Shown here in pieces: positions 48,625 through 58,516 of a stretch of DNA of 64,000 bases. The first letter of the stretch is position 1. Each line of letters opens with the position of its first letter. This DNA is from Pseudomonas flavescens (GTDB taxonomy: Bacteria; Pseudomonadota; Gammaproteobacteria; Pseudomonadales; Pseudomonadaceae), in contig NZ_JACBYV010000001.1 of the NCBI RefSeq assembly GCF_013408425.1, positions 4,278,001 to 4,342,000 on the forward strand. Reading direction: 5' to 3'. The notes below the pieces were generated by a model that was not told where the DNA came from, searched no databases, and saw nothing but the letters and a program-made list of their open reading frames with translations. A program made the translations under genes and the position numbers.

Positions 48625-48947
48625 GCCGTTACTCCTTGGTCGACGGCCTTCTTCTCGGCGAGCGAAGCCTCAGTGACGCTGGGGCGCTCGCCAATCTTGT
48701 AGGTTTCGAGAATCTCGTAGCTCACCGTGTGGCGGGTGACGTTGAAGTACTGACGGCAGCCTGCTGCGTGAATCCACAGCTCGTGGTGGATGCCACGCGG
48801 GTTGTCGCGGAAGAACAGGTACTCGCCCCACTGCGCATCGGTGCAGGCATTCGGATCCAGCGGGCGGGGAATGTGCGCCTGGCCGCCAGCGTGGAATTCT
48901 TCTTCGGAACGCAGTTCGCCACAGTGAGGGCAGAAGATGTGCAGCAT
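48621..48947 (-). CDS. soxD: Sarcosine oxidase delta subunit
   Basis: A 108-residue zinc-binding subunit. MLHIFCPHCGELRSEEEF supplies Cys6 and Cys9, and WIHAAGCRQYF supplies His60 and Cys64. It sits between soxB and soxA, and its stop overlaps the soxA start. Confidence 0.96.
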   Translation of the reverse strand: MLHIFCPHCGELRSEEEFHAGGQAHIPRPLDPNACTDAQWGEYLFFRDNPRGIHHELWIHAAGCRQYFNVTRHTVSYEILETYKIGERPSVTEASLAEKKAVDQGVTA

Positions 48948-49002
48948 GTTCGGTACCTCCAGAAAACCATCGTCCCTCTCTCAGCGAGAGAGGGCGCCAA
49001 AA

Positions 49003-50253
49003 TCAGTGCGCCACACCGGCTGCGCCGTGCTCGTCGATCAGCGCACCGTTGTGGAAGCGCTCGATGGAGAAGGCCTTGGCCAGCGGATGCATCTCGCCCT
49101 TGGCCAGGCTGGCCGCGAACACGTTGCCCGAGCCTGGCGTGGCCTTGAAGCCACCGGTGCCCCAGCCGCAGTTGAAGAACAGGTTCTTCACCGGGGTCTT
49201 GGCGATGATCGGGCAGGCGTCCGGCGTGGTGTCGACGATGCCGCCCCACTGACGGTTCATGCGCACCCGCGAGAGCACCGGGAACATCTCGACGATGGCC
49301 TGCAGGGTGTGTTCGATGGTCGGATAGGAACCGCGCTGGCCGTAGCCGTTGTAGCCGTCAATCCCGGCGCCGATGACCAAGTCGCCCTTGTCCGACTGGC
49401 TGATGTAACCGTGCACGGCGTTGGACATGATCACCGTGTCGATGATGGGTTTGATCGGCTCGGAGACCAGCGCCTGCAGCGGGTGCGATTCCAGCGGCAG
49501 GCGGAAGCCGGCGAGCTTGGCCAGGTGACCGGAGTTACCGGCGGCGACCACGCCGACGCGCTTGGCGCCGATGAAGCCCTTGCTGGTTTCCACGCCGATC
49601 ACCGCGCCGTCCTGCTTGCGAAAGCCAATGACTTCGGTCTGCTGGATCAGGTCGACGCCCAGGGCGTCGGCGGCGCGGGCGAAACCCCAGGCCACGGCGT
49701 CGTGACGGGCGACGCCACCGCGGCGCTGCAACGAGGCACCGAGGACCGGGTAACGGGTGTTCTTCGAGCAATCGAGGTAGGGAATCATCTCCGCCACCTG
49801 CTTGGCATCGACCACCTCGCCATCGATCCCATTGAGGCGGTTGGCGCTGACGCGGCGCTCGATGTCACGCATGTCCTGCAAGGTGTGGCCGAGATTGAAC
49901 ACACCGCGCTGGGAAAACATGACGTTGTAGTTCAGGTCTTGCGATAGACCTTCCCACAACTTCATCGCGTGCTCGTAGAGGTGCGCGGACTCGTCCCACA
50001 AATAGTTGGAACGCACGATGGTGGTGTTACGTGCGGTGTTGCCACCGCCCAGCCAGCCCTTCTCGACCACGGCGACGTTCTTCACGCCGAACTCCTTGGC
50101 CAGGTAGTAGGCTGTGGCCAGGCCATGCCCGCCACCGCCGACGATGATCACGTCATACACCGGTTTGGGAGTCGGATTGCGCCACATGCGTTGCCAGTTT
50201 TCGTGGTGACTGAAGGAATGCTTGAACAGGCCGAAGCCGGAATAGCGCTGCAT
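49003..50253 (-). CDS. soxB: Sarcosine oxidase beta subunit
   Basis: A 416-residue flavoprotein subunit that oxidises the N-methyl group of sarcosine. N-terminal MQRYSGFGLFKHSFSHHENW and the FAD motif IVGGGGHGLATAYYLAKEFG are typical. VEKGWLGGGNTARNTTIVRS follows. It carries FAD and covalent FMN at its interface with the alpha subunit, as known for the family. It is the first sox gene, after glyA. Confidence 0.97.
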   Translation of the reverse strand: MQRYSGFGLFKHSFSHHENWQRMWRNPTPKPVYDVIIVGGGGHGLATAYYLAKEFGVKNVAVVEKGWLGGGNTARNTTIVRSNYLWDESAHLYEHAMKLWEGLSQDLNYNVMFSQRGVFNLGHTLQDMRDIERRVSANRLNGIDGEVVDAKQVAEMIPYLDCSKNTRYPVLGASLQRRGGVARHDAVAWGFARAADALGVDLIQQTEVIGFRKQDGAVIGVETSKGFIGAKRVGVVAAGNSGHLAKLAGFRLPLESHPLQALVSEPIKPIIDTVIMSNAVHGYISQSDKGDLVIGAGIDGYNGYGQRGSYPTIEHTLQAIVEMFPVLSRVRMNRQWGGIVDTTPDACPIIAKTPVKNLFFNCGWGTGGFKATPGSGNVFAASLAKGEMHPLAKAFSIERFHNGALIDEHGAAGVAH

Positions 50254-50296
50254 GGGAGACTCCTGAATTCTGGGTGTTGCCGTCTGGCTGGCGGCC

Positions 50297-50365
50297 CGTA
50301 GGGTGGATCACGCTTTACCGATCCACCGATGCGCGGTGGAAGGAAACAGCGCCTCCCACCCTACG
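50297..50365. repeat. REP-type element between glyA and soxB
   Basis: The outer arms CGTAGGGTGG and CCACCCTACG are exact inverse complements (50297-50306 and 50356-50365). An inner hairpin GGTGGATC / GATCCACC lies within. It could attenuate transcription from glyA into soxB. Confidence 0.75.
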
Positions 50366-50367
50366 AA

Positions 50368-51621
<1,254 letters not shown>

Positions 51622-51789
51622 CACGTATCTCCCCGAGGCGCCTGAAGGCGCCGCATCTGGCTCGGTTGCTCGATATGAGTCTTGTTGCAGCGATGGTATG
51701 ACTCGCCCTCGAGAACCAGATGCCTATGCACGCCACGGGAGATTGCGTTTGCGACATGACCGAGTGTCGCAATTGCACATGCCGCACAC

Positions 51790-52527
51790 TCAGATGAAGC
51801 GCAGTGCGACCAGCGCGAGAAAGTGCCCGGGATAGAACAGATAGGCCCAGCGTCGTACCGGTGGTACCGGGAATGGCGGACGGATGCGCAACAGCAGCAG
51901 ACCGACCAGCGGGGCGAACAGGCAGATGGCGAGCACGCTCCAGGCGAACGGGTCGCCCCGGGCGGCGTCGCGATAGAAAGGCGCCCAGTAGTTGGCCGCC
52001 AGGCAGCAGACCATCGGCAGCAGCCAGGCGCCATAAGGCTTGCGCAGCGCCAGCAGGAACGCCGCCGGCAATACCGCGCCGAAAGCGCCGAACATCAGCC
52101 ACTCATGGCCGAACACGGCGATCAACAGCGCCGCCCCACCCAGCCAGCAGGCCTGGGGCTGCGGGCGCTGCACCGCATTGGCGATCAGCAGGCCGAGCAC
52201 CAGGGTCGGCAGCACGTTGAGCGATTCCGCCGAGGGCACCAGCAGCCGGTAGGGCCACTCCGATAGCAGCGAGAACAGCAGCAACCAGCCGAGATAACTC
52301 AGCGATACGGCGCCGGAATCACCCACTCTCGGTCGCGCAACGTTGGCAGCAATGGCCAGACAGAACAATGGAAAGGCCAGACGACCAGGTACGTAGAGGA
52401 AATACAGGGAGGGCCAGACATGGCGAAGGTGATCGATCAGCATGGTCAGCAGCGCCAGCCATTTGATCAGATCGAGGGCCGCGTCACGGCCGAAAGGCAT
52501 TGGCTGAGCAAGTGATGCTGGAGGCAT
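51790..52527 (-). CDS. TraX family membrane protein
   Basis: A 245-residue polytopic inner-membrane protein of the TraX family (PF05857; F-plasmid TraX acetylates pilin). ALDLIKWLALLTMLIDHLRH is the family's N-terminal motif, and the C-terminus RRWAYLFYPGHFLALVALR matches its end block. About seven to eight hydrophobic segments are visible. There is no conjugation gene nearby, so it is a chromosomal acyltransferase-like member of unknown substrate. The start is uncertain: ATG at 52527 or 52500, with no good ribosome-binding site. Confidence 0.85.
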   Translation of the reverse strand: MPPASLAQPMPFGRDAALDLIKWLALLTMLIDHLRHVWPSLYFLYVPGRLAFPLFCLAIAANVARPRVGDSGAVSLSYLGWLLLFSLLSEWPYRLLVPSAESLNVLPTLVLGLLIANAVQRPQPQACWLGGAALLIAVFGHEWLMFGAFGAVLPAAFLLALRKPYGAWLLPMVCCLAANYWAPFYRDAARGDPFAWSVLAICLFAPLVGLLLLRIRPPFPVPPVRRWAYLFYPGHFLALVALRFI

Positions 52528-52634
52528 GTGCACGCGTCACGCTGGGATATGAGGCTGCACGGTAGAGGCTCTGGCTGCCTCGACGCAAATCAGAAGGCGG
52601 CGCAGGGCTAAACCCTGCGCCGCCGGTTCGAGGC

Positions 52635-52934
52635 TTACTGCAGTTTGGTGTTGCAGCTGCTCGAGGCCGTGACCAAGCGCTGCTGCAGCGCGGCATCCGG
52701 CGGCACCTGCTTGCTCATTTCGGCCATTTCGGCCTCACTGAACTCCTCGCTGACCTTGGTCGCAGCGCAGTCGCAGAACGCCGTCAGCTTCTCTTGCGAG
52801 TGGCCGGACTGGGCGCCTTTCACGCACTCCTGCACGAAGGTCGACTTGGCTTCGGGGGACCAGGGTTCGGCTGCCACGGCCGGCAAGGCGAAGGCGAGCG
52901 GTGCGAAAAGTGCGATCAGATGACGGTAGCTCAT
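52635..52934 (-). CDS. Small exported protein with four cysteines
   Basis: A 99-residue hypothetical protein. It has a clear signal peptide (MSYRHLIALFAPLAFALPAVAA, cleavage after AVAA), giving a mature periplasmic protein of about 77 residues. The mature part contains four Cys, including CDCAATKVSEEFSEAEMAEM, and looks all-helical. It may carry disulfides or bind a ligand; I do not recognise a named family. The ATG at 52934 follows CAGGAG. It lies about 100 bp upstream of the TraX gene on the same strand. Confidence 0.75.
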   Translation of the reverse strand: MSYRHLIALFAPLAFALPAVAAEPWSPEAKSTFVQECVKGAQSGHSQEKLTAFCDCAATKVSEEFSEAEMAEMSKQVPPDAALQQRLVTASSSCNTKLQ

Positions 52935-53135
52935 GGTGGGCTCCTGTAGCTTGGAATCGGCGAGTCCTTGATTACGACTCTCTGCTTTGTGAGCCCACAG
53001 ACTGCCGTGAGTTCAGAATGATTGCCCTCGACGAGCCCTGAACAATATGTCGCGCCAGCGAGTTCTAAGGCTGGCCAAGGCGGGCTAAAGTAGCGGCATA
53101 CGCCCGGTTGGGGCGAAGCAGACAAGGATTTTCCA

Positions 53136-54176
53136 ATGCCCGACAACTCCCAGCAATTCGCCAGCGACAACTACTCGGGCATCTGCCCCGAGGCCTGGGA
53201 AGCCATGGCAGAAGCCAATCAGGGCCACCAGCGCGCCTATGGCGACGACGAATGGACGGCCCGCGCCGCCGACCACTTCCGCAGCCTGTTCGAAACCGAC
53301 TGCGACGTGTTCTTCGCCTTCAACGGCACCGCCGCCAACTCCCTGGCGCTCTCCGCGCTGTGCCAGAGCTACCACAGCGTGATCTGCTCGGAGACCGCCC
53401 ACGTCGAGACCGACGAGTGCGGCGCGCCGGAATTCTTCTCCAACGGCTCCAAGCTGCTTACCGCCCATACCGAGCAGGGCAAACTGACGCCCGCGTCGAT
53501 CCGCGAGATCGCGCTAAAGCGCAAGGACATCCACTACCCCAAACCCCGCGTGGTGACCCTCACCCAGGCCACCGAAGTCGGCACCGTTTACAGCCCCGAA
53601 GAAATCCGCGCGATCAGCCAGACCTGCGAGGAACTCGGCCTGCACCTGCACATGGACGGCGCGCGCTTCTCCAATGCTTGCGCCTTCCTCGGCTGCAGCC
53701 CGGCGGACCTGACCTGGAAAGCCGGTGTCGACGTGCTCTGCTTCGGCGGCACCAAGAACGGCATGGCAGTCGGCGAAGCGATCCTGTTCTTCAACCGCGA
53801 GCTGGCCGAAGACTTCGACTACCGCTGCAAACAGGCCGGGCAACTCGCCTCGAAGATGCGCTACCTGTCAGCACCCTGGGTCGGCATCCTGCAGAACGAT
53901 GCCTGGCTGCGTTATGCCAAGCACGCCAACCACTGTGCACAACTGCTCGCCAGTCTGGTGGAAGACGTGCCCGGCGTGAGCCTGATGTTCCCGGTGCAGG
54001 CCAACGGCGTGTTCCTGCAGATGTCCGAACCGGCCCTCGCCGCCCTGACCGCCCGCGGCTGGCGCTTCTACACCTTCATCGGTGCCGGTGGCGCACGCTT
54101 CATGTGTTCCTGGGACACCGAACAAGCCCGCGTCCGTCAACTGGCCGCGGATATCCGCGAAGTGATGGCCGGCTGA
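53136..54176 (+). CDS. ltaE: Low-specificity L-threonine aldolase
   Basis: A 346-residue PLP enzyme cleaving L-threonine and allo-threonine to glycine and acetaldehyde. The PLP lysine is in CFGGTKNGMAVGEA near residue 207. N-terminal FASDNYSGICPEAWEAM and HMDGARFSNA are family blocks. It feeds the same glycine pool as the sox and glyA genes. It ends just before a terminator-like hairpin and the DnaA-box region. Confidence 0.95.
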   Translation: MPDNSQQFASDNYSGICPEAWEAMAEANQGHQRAYGDDEWTARAADHFRSLFETDCDVFFAFNGTAANSLALSALCQSYHSVICSETAHVETDECGAPEFFSNGSKLLTAHTEQGKLTPASIREIALKRKDIHYPKPRVVTLTQATEVGTVYSPEEIRAISQTCEELGLHLHMDGARFSNACAFLGCSPADLTWKAGVDVLCFGGTKNGMAVGEAILFFNRELAEDFDYRCKQAGQLASKMRYLSAPWVGILQNDAWLRYAKHANHCAQLLASLVEDVPGVSLMFPVQANGVFLQMSEPALAALTARGWRFYTFIGAGGARFMCSWDTEQARVRQLAADIREVMAG

Positions 54177-54195
54177 GCGTCGGCTTGATACGCAA

Positions 54196-54224
54196 GGTGG
54201 ATCGAGGCGCTCGCCTCATCCACC
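54196..54224 (+). other. Terminator-like/REP hairpin after ltaE
   Basis: GGTGGATCGAGGC and GCCTCATCCACC pair over 12 bp with one bulged C and the loop GCTC. There is no T-run. It uses the GGTGGAT motif seen in the repeat at 50302. Confidence 0.55.
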
Positions 54225-54239
54225 CACCCTCCTCGCAAA

Positions 54240-55400
54240 GCCTCCAACACATCTCAGGCACTCTGTGGATAAAAGCCACGGCCTGTCGCTGCGCGGGAAT
54301 CAGCACGGCTGCGCTGTAGTTTGCGGGCGACAGCATACTCGGCGGCGTAACGTCTGCTGAAAGCAGCCATTTCAGGCAACTGGGGATAAACATCGACACC
54401 ATCCCCAGATCACGTGGACGATGGTGTGGATAAGCTGTCGGCAACAGGCTACACGCCAGGCAGCTCGGCGCCTCTGGCGATTCGTACAAAAAACGTTCTA
54501 TTTCAATGAGTTGCCCTGCGGGTTACGCACATTCACTGTGCAGCAACCCTTTCACAAGCTGTGCATATGTAGCTGCAGCTCGCATACCACGGCGCCTACA
54601 GAGAGCTGATCTTTTTTTGATCAGCCCACTTGACGATCGATTCATCCACAGCACTTTTGCAGCGTTGCCGGCACATTGTGGACAGCCGTCCCCACAATCC
54701 GTGGATGATGACGGGGATAAACTGTAGGTAAACCGCTACACACCCCGCTACCAGAGGGCTGCAGCGATTCGGTTGAAAAACGTTCGATTTCAACAGGTTG
54801 GAAAGTTATCTACACACAGAAGCTGTGCGCTTACCTGTGCATAAGGTGTTCAGACCGGGCTGCACGCCACCGAATACGGCGCCCTCAGCGCAATGATCAT
54901 TTTCTGAACAGGGGCCCGAGCCAGGGCGACGGCGCTGCCGATGACGCCCGATAAAGAGCGGGGCTGTGTACAGATGACTGATCCAGCGACCCGCTTTCCC
55001 CCAAAGTCCGTGGATCAAGCTGTGAATAACCTGTCGCCACTCGCCTACAGGCCAGTATCCACGCTGCTTGCAGGCCAGCGATCAAAAAACGAACGATTTC
55101 ATGAGGTTGACGTATCCACCAAGGCCGCCGCCAACCTGAGCAGGGCTGCAAGTTATTCATAATAGTTGTGCATACACTTGTGGATAACCTGTCCAGCGAT
55201 GGCCAGGCGTCAACGCCTGCGAAGCCTGTCGGTAATTGGCGCATTTTCGATCGCCTCCCGCGTCGCCACGCCAGGTGAGGCCTGGCAGTTGACACCGCCA
55301 GGTGATCTGCAGAAGCAGGGCAGCGATCAACCAGCAAGCTTGCGCACAATTACTGTGTGCCCGGCTGTGGATAAGCTGTTCGACACCGCCTGCAGCCCAG
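54240..55400. other. DnaA-box cluster with three tandem ~300-bp repeats; no credible gene
   Basis: Exact TGTGGATAA (reverse complement of the DnaA box TTATCCACA) occurs at 54264, 54425, 55179 and 55366. TGTGCATAA (54836) and TGTGAATAA (55021) fit TTATNCACA. One-mismatch boxes occur at 54381, 54560, 54642 and 54806. All six full boxes point the same way, and four are followed within two bases by CTGT. A unit starting with box-CTGT and ending past an AT-rich 26-mer is repeated at about 54425, 54712 and 55021. Frames through the region are short and have no recognisable product. By analogy it is a DnaA-titrating (datA-like), DnaA-reactivating or origin-like locus; this role is inferred. Confidence 0.65.
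54488..55109 (+). repeat. Three diverged copies of an AT-rich 26-bp repeat
   Basis: Copies lie at 54488-54513, 54775-54800 and 55084-55109. The common pattern is AAAAACG(TT/AA)C(T/G)ATTTCA followed by a GTTG end. The spacings of 287 and 309 bp equal the spacings of the associated DnaA-box blocks, so these are parts of a larger tandem repeat. Confidence 0.85.
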
Positions 55401-55453
55401 GCGCTGCGTGGCCCAGGCAAAGCTGTCTACTTTATGACCAATGACTGGAGCGG

Positions 55454-56554
55454 TCAGTAATCGATGCTCACGTCGTTACGTGGCACGCTGCAGCAGGACA
55501 GGATGTATCCCTCGGCCACGTCCTCGTCGGTGATCCCGCCGTTGTGCTCCATATCCACATCGCCGGCCGTCTTCAGTACCTTGCAGGTTCCGCAAATCCC
55601 CATCCCGCATGCCTTGGGGATATGCAGCCCGAGCTTCGCCGCCGCCGCGTGCACCGTCTCGCCAGGGCCGACCTGAATGCTCTTGCCGGTGCTGGTGAAT
55701 GCCACCTGATTGAGATCGGCAGCCGGCACGTCCGGCGCATCGGCAGCCTGCTCGGCCAGTTCCTTGACCTCCTCGCGCACGTCTGCCGGTACCGGGCCGA
55801 AGGCCTCCTCGTGGTAGCGGCTCATATCGAAGCCCTTGGCCTCGAGCAGCCGCTTGACCGCCGCCATGTAGGGCGTAGGCCCGCAGCAGAAGATCTCCCG
55901 CTGCAGATAGTCCGGCGCCATCAGCTGCAACATGGGCTCGTTGAGGTAGCCGCGATAGCCCGACCAGGCTTCGCCCAGACCATGCTTCTCGCAGATCACG
56001 TGCAGATTGAAGTTGTTGATCCGCGCCGCCATGTGCTCCAGCTCACGGTGGTAGATGATGTCCTTGGGCGAGCGCGCGCTGTGCACGAAGACCATGTCGA
56101 CGTTGGCATTGGTGTCGTAGAACCAGCGGGCCATCGACATCACCGGGGTGATGCCCACCCCGCCACTGAGAAACAGCACCTTGTCCGCCGGAAAATCGAT
56201 GGCATTGAACAGCCCGACCGGACCATGCACCGCCAGCTCCTGGCCTTCGGACAGGTTGTCGTGCAACCAGTTGGACACCTTGCCGCCCGGTACCCGCTTG
56301 ATGGTGATGGAGAAGCTGTAGGGCACCGAGGGTGAGCTGGAGATGGTGTAGGAGCGCATCACCGGCCGGCCTTCGATCTCCAGCTCCAGGGTGACGAACT
56401 GACCCGGCTTGAAGAAGAACAGCACCGGCTGGTCGGCCATGAAGCAGAAGGTGCGCACATCCCATGTTTCCTGGATGACCTTGACGCAGCGCACCACGTG
56501 GCGGCCATTGCTCCAGGTCTGGGTAGTGACGGGATAGAGGAATTCGTTCGACAT
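55454..56554 (-). CDS. gbcB: Glycine betaine monooxygenase reductase subunit
   Basis: A 366-residue ferredoxin-NADP reductase-type partner of GbcA. The FAD motif MRSYTISSSPSVPYSFSITI, the NAD region SGGVGITPVMSMARWFY and a C-terminal 2Fe-2S domain with CGMGICGTCKV plus a final Cys pair are visible. It passes electrons to the Rieske oxygenase GbcA, which demethylates glycine betaine to dimethylglycine. The ATG at 56554 gives the family length. It diverges from gbcA across 356 bp. Confidence 0.96.
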   Translation of the reverse strand: MSNEFLYPVTTQTWSNGRHVVRCVKVIQETWDVRTFCFMADQPVLFFFKPGQFVTLELEIEGRPVMRSYTISSSPSVPYSFSITIKRVPGGKVSNWLHDNLSEGQELAVHGPVGLFNAIDFPADKVLFLSGGVGITPVMSMARWFYDTNANVDMVFVHSARSPKDIIYHRELEHMAARINNFNLHVICEKHGLGEAWSGYRGYLNEPMLQLMAPDYLQREIFCCGPTPYMAAVKRLLEAKGFDMSRYHEEAFGPVPADVREEVKELAEQAADAPDVPAADLNQVAFTSTGKSIQVGPGETVHAAAAKLGLHIPKACGMGICGTCKVLKTAGDVDMEHNGGITDEDVAEGYILSCCSVPRNDVSIDY

Positions 56555-56910
56555 GGTCGTTTCTCTCGCGCACGCAGGCCGCTCACCGGCCCTGTCTCTG
56601 CCGCGATTGTGCGCAACGCACCTGTCGTTCATTTACCTGCCAGCGACATCGGCATGCTAACGGCGACCTGCCCCGTAGACACTGGCCTACCGAGTCGGGA
56701 AATGATTCGGGCATGTCGCCCATGGATAAGGTTCACGCCGCGCCCGGCTCCACACTCGCCCCCAGCCGAACAGGATAAGAGCGCCAGCCGCAGCCCCCTC
56801 TGAAAAGCGCCAATCGGCAGGCGCCCAGGGGTGCGATGCGCCACCTTGCGTACCACCGCAATAGCCACTTTCACGGCCAGCGCAGCGCGCTCGCCACGAG
56901 GAGTTCTCCG
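56555..56910. other. Divergent gbcB-gbcA intergenic region
   Basis: 356 bp between two divergent starts, presumably holding both promoters. In P. aeruginosa the AraC-family activator GbdR controls these genes; I could not fix a GbdR site by eye. No small gene is seen. Confidence 0.4.
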
Positions 56911-58203
56911 ATGACCGTCACCTCCACACTGAGCCTTGGCGACCCGCTGGAACCGGCACGCGCCGCAGCCGCCGACATGCTGCAGAACCGCGAGCGCACC
57001 TTTTCCCTGCCACAGCCGTTCTATAACGACGAACGCATGTTCCAGCTCGACATGCAGGAGATCTTCCACAAGGAATGGCTGATCGCCGGCATGACCTGCG
57101 AGATCCCCACCAAGGGTAATTACCTGACGCTGCAGATCGGCAACAACCCGATCATCGTCATCCGCGGTGCCGAGGGCAGCGTGCATGCTTTCCACAACGT
57201 CTGCAGGCATCGCGGCTCGCGCCTGTGCACCAGCGACAAGGGCAAGGTGGCCAAGCTGGTCTGCCCCTACCATCAGTGGACCTACGAGCTGGATGGCCGC
57301 CTGCTGTTCGCCGGCACCGAAATGGGCGCCGACTTCGACCTCAAGGACTACAACCTCAAGCCGGTGAGCTGCAAGACCGCTGGCGGCTACATCTTCATCT
57401 CCCTGGCCGAGAACCCACCGGCCATCGACGAATTCCTCGCCACCCTGTCGCACTACATGGAACCGTACGACATGGAGAACGCCAAGGTGGCGGTGCAGAC
57501 CAACCTGTACGAGAAGGCCAACTGGAAACTGGTGCTGGAAAACAACCGCGAGTGCTACCACTGCAACGGTTCGCACCCGGAGCTGCTCAACACCCTGCTG
57601 GAATGGGACGACACCAACGACCCGCGTGCCAGCCAGGCCTTCAAGGATCACGTTGCCGAGTCCGCGGCCAAGTGGGAAGCCGAGAAGATCCCTTACCTGC
57701 ACGCGGGTTTCGGCCTGCGTAACCGCATCGTGCGCATGCCCCTGCTCAAAGGCACCGTGTCCATGACCATGGACGGCAAGCAGGGCAGCCAGAAGCTGAT
57801 GGGCCGCATCCAGAACCCCGACCTGGGCTCGATGCGCATCCTCCACCTGCCGCACTCGTGGAACCACTGCATGGGCGATCACATGATCGTCTTCACCGTG
57901 TGGCCGATCAGTGCCCAGGAGACCATGGTCACCACCAAATGGCTGGTGCACAAGGATGCCGTCGAAGGCGTCGACTACGACGTAGCCCGCCTGCGCCAGG
58001 TATGGGATGCCACCAACGACCAGGATCGCCGCCTGGCCGAAGAGAACCAGCGCGGCATCAACTCCACCGCCTACCAGCCCGGCCCCTACTCGAAGACCTA
58101 CGAGTTCGGCGTGGTCAATTTCATCGACTGGTACAGCGGCCGCATGCTCAACAACCTGGGCGCCGCGCCTGCGCCCTACCTGCGCGACGTCAAGGCGCAG
58201 TAA
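56911..58203 (+). CDS. gbcA: Glycine betaine monooxygenase oxygenase subunit
   Basis: A 430-residue Rieske non-haem iron oxygenase demethylating glycine betaine to dimethylglycine. The Rieske ligands are Cys98 and His100 (CRHRG) and Cys118 and His121 (CPYHQW). The mononuclear iron site lies in ENNRECYHCNGSHPEL. The ATG at 56911 follows GAGGAG; codons upstream are leader. It pairs with gbcB and starts the pathway that soxBDAG and glyA complete. Confidence 0.97.
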   Translation: MTVTSTLSLGDPLEPARAAAADMLQNRERTFSLPQPFYNDERMFQLDMQEIFHKEWLIAGMTCEIPTKGNYLTLQIGNNPIIVIRGAEGSVHAFHNVCRHRGSRLCTSDKGKVAKLVCPYHQWTYELDGRLLFAGTEMGADFDLKDYNLKPVSCKTAGGYIFISLAENPPAIDEFLATLSHYMEPYDMENAKVAVQTNLYEKANWKLVLENNRECYHCNGSHPELLNTLLEWDDTNDPRASQAFKDHVAESAAKWEAEKIPYLHAGFGLRNRIVRMPLLKGTVSMTMDGKQGSQKLMGRIQNPDLGSMRILHLPHSWNHCMGDHMIVFTVWPISAQETMVTTKWLVHKDAVEGVDYDVARLRQVWDATNDQDRRLAEENQRGINSTAYQPGPYSKTYEFGVVNFIDWYSGRMLNNLGAAPAPYLRDVKAQ

Positions 58204-58241
58204 AAACAAGGGCTGCAAGAAGGCGAAAGCGGACCTTCGAT

Positions 58242-58305
58242 TTGGTGGGCTAAAGCCCACCCTACAGCCGCGCATCTAACAGTAGGGTGGGCTTCAGCCC
58301 ACCAA
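58242..58305. repeat. REPIN-like inverted pair of REP sequences
   Basis: Two 24-bp REP units (58242-58265 and 58282-58305) lie head to head with one mismatch between them. Each is itself a short palindrome built on GGTGGGCT / AGCCCACC. The unit is the same as in the tandem array at 62510. Nothing else is recognised from 58306 to 58516 apart from the ribosome-binding site of the next gene. Confidence 0.85.
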
Positions 58306-58516
58306 TTGGTGCCCGACTACGAACGGCGGCTTTCGCCTTTAACCTACCAATGCTCCGCGGGGCCTCTCCCTGCCCGTTCGGTTTATGAACGGAATGTTTC
58401 ACAGCATTTCACGCCCGTAAGCGAAACAATCGAGGCAGTCCCGGCCATCGGCACACACGCGGTTTTCTCTGCGAAGCAGCCCGGCCACGCGCTTCCACTT
58501 TCGCGAGGAAACCACC

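Noticed and set aside
45601..48702. 1033-codon open frame antisense to soxA
   Set aside because: It mirrors soxA codon by codon, has no recognisable domain, and is the usual GC-skew shadow of a long high-GC gene.
54897..55349. 150-codon minus-strand frame in the DnaA-box region
   Set aside because: No ribosome-binding site, no motifs, and it runs through the boxes and repeats.
56555..56910. GbdR operator between gbcB and gbcA
   Set aside because: Expected from P. aeruginosa, but no site could be identified with confidence by eye.
58306..58516. hrp box (GGAACC...CCAC) upstream of the HrpK-like gene
   Set aside because: The nearest text, GGAATGTTTCACAGC, lacks the box; no HrpL-type promoter can be claimed.
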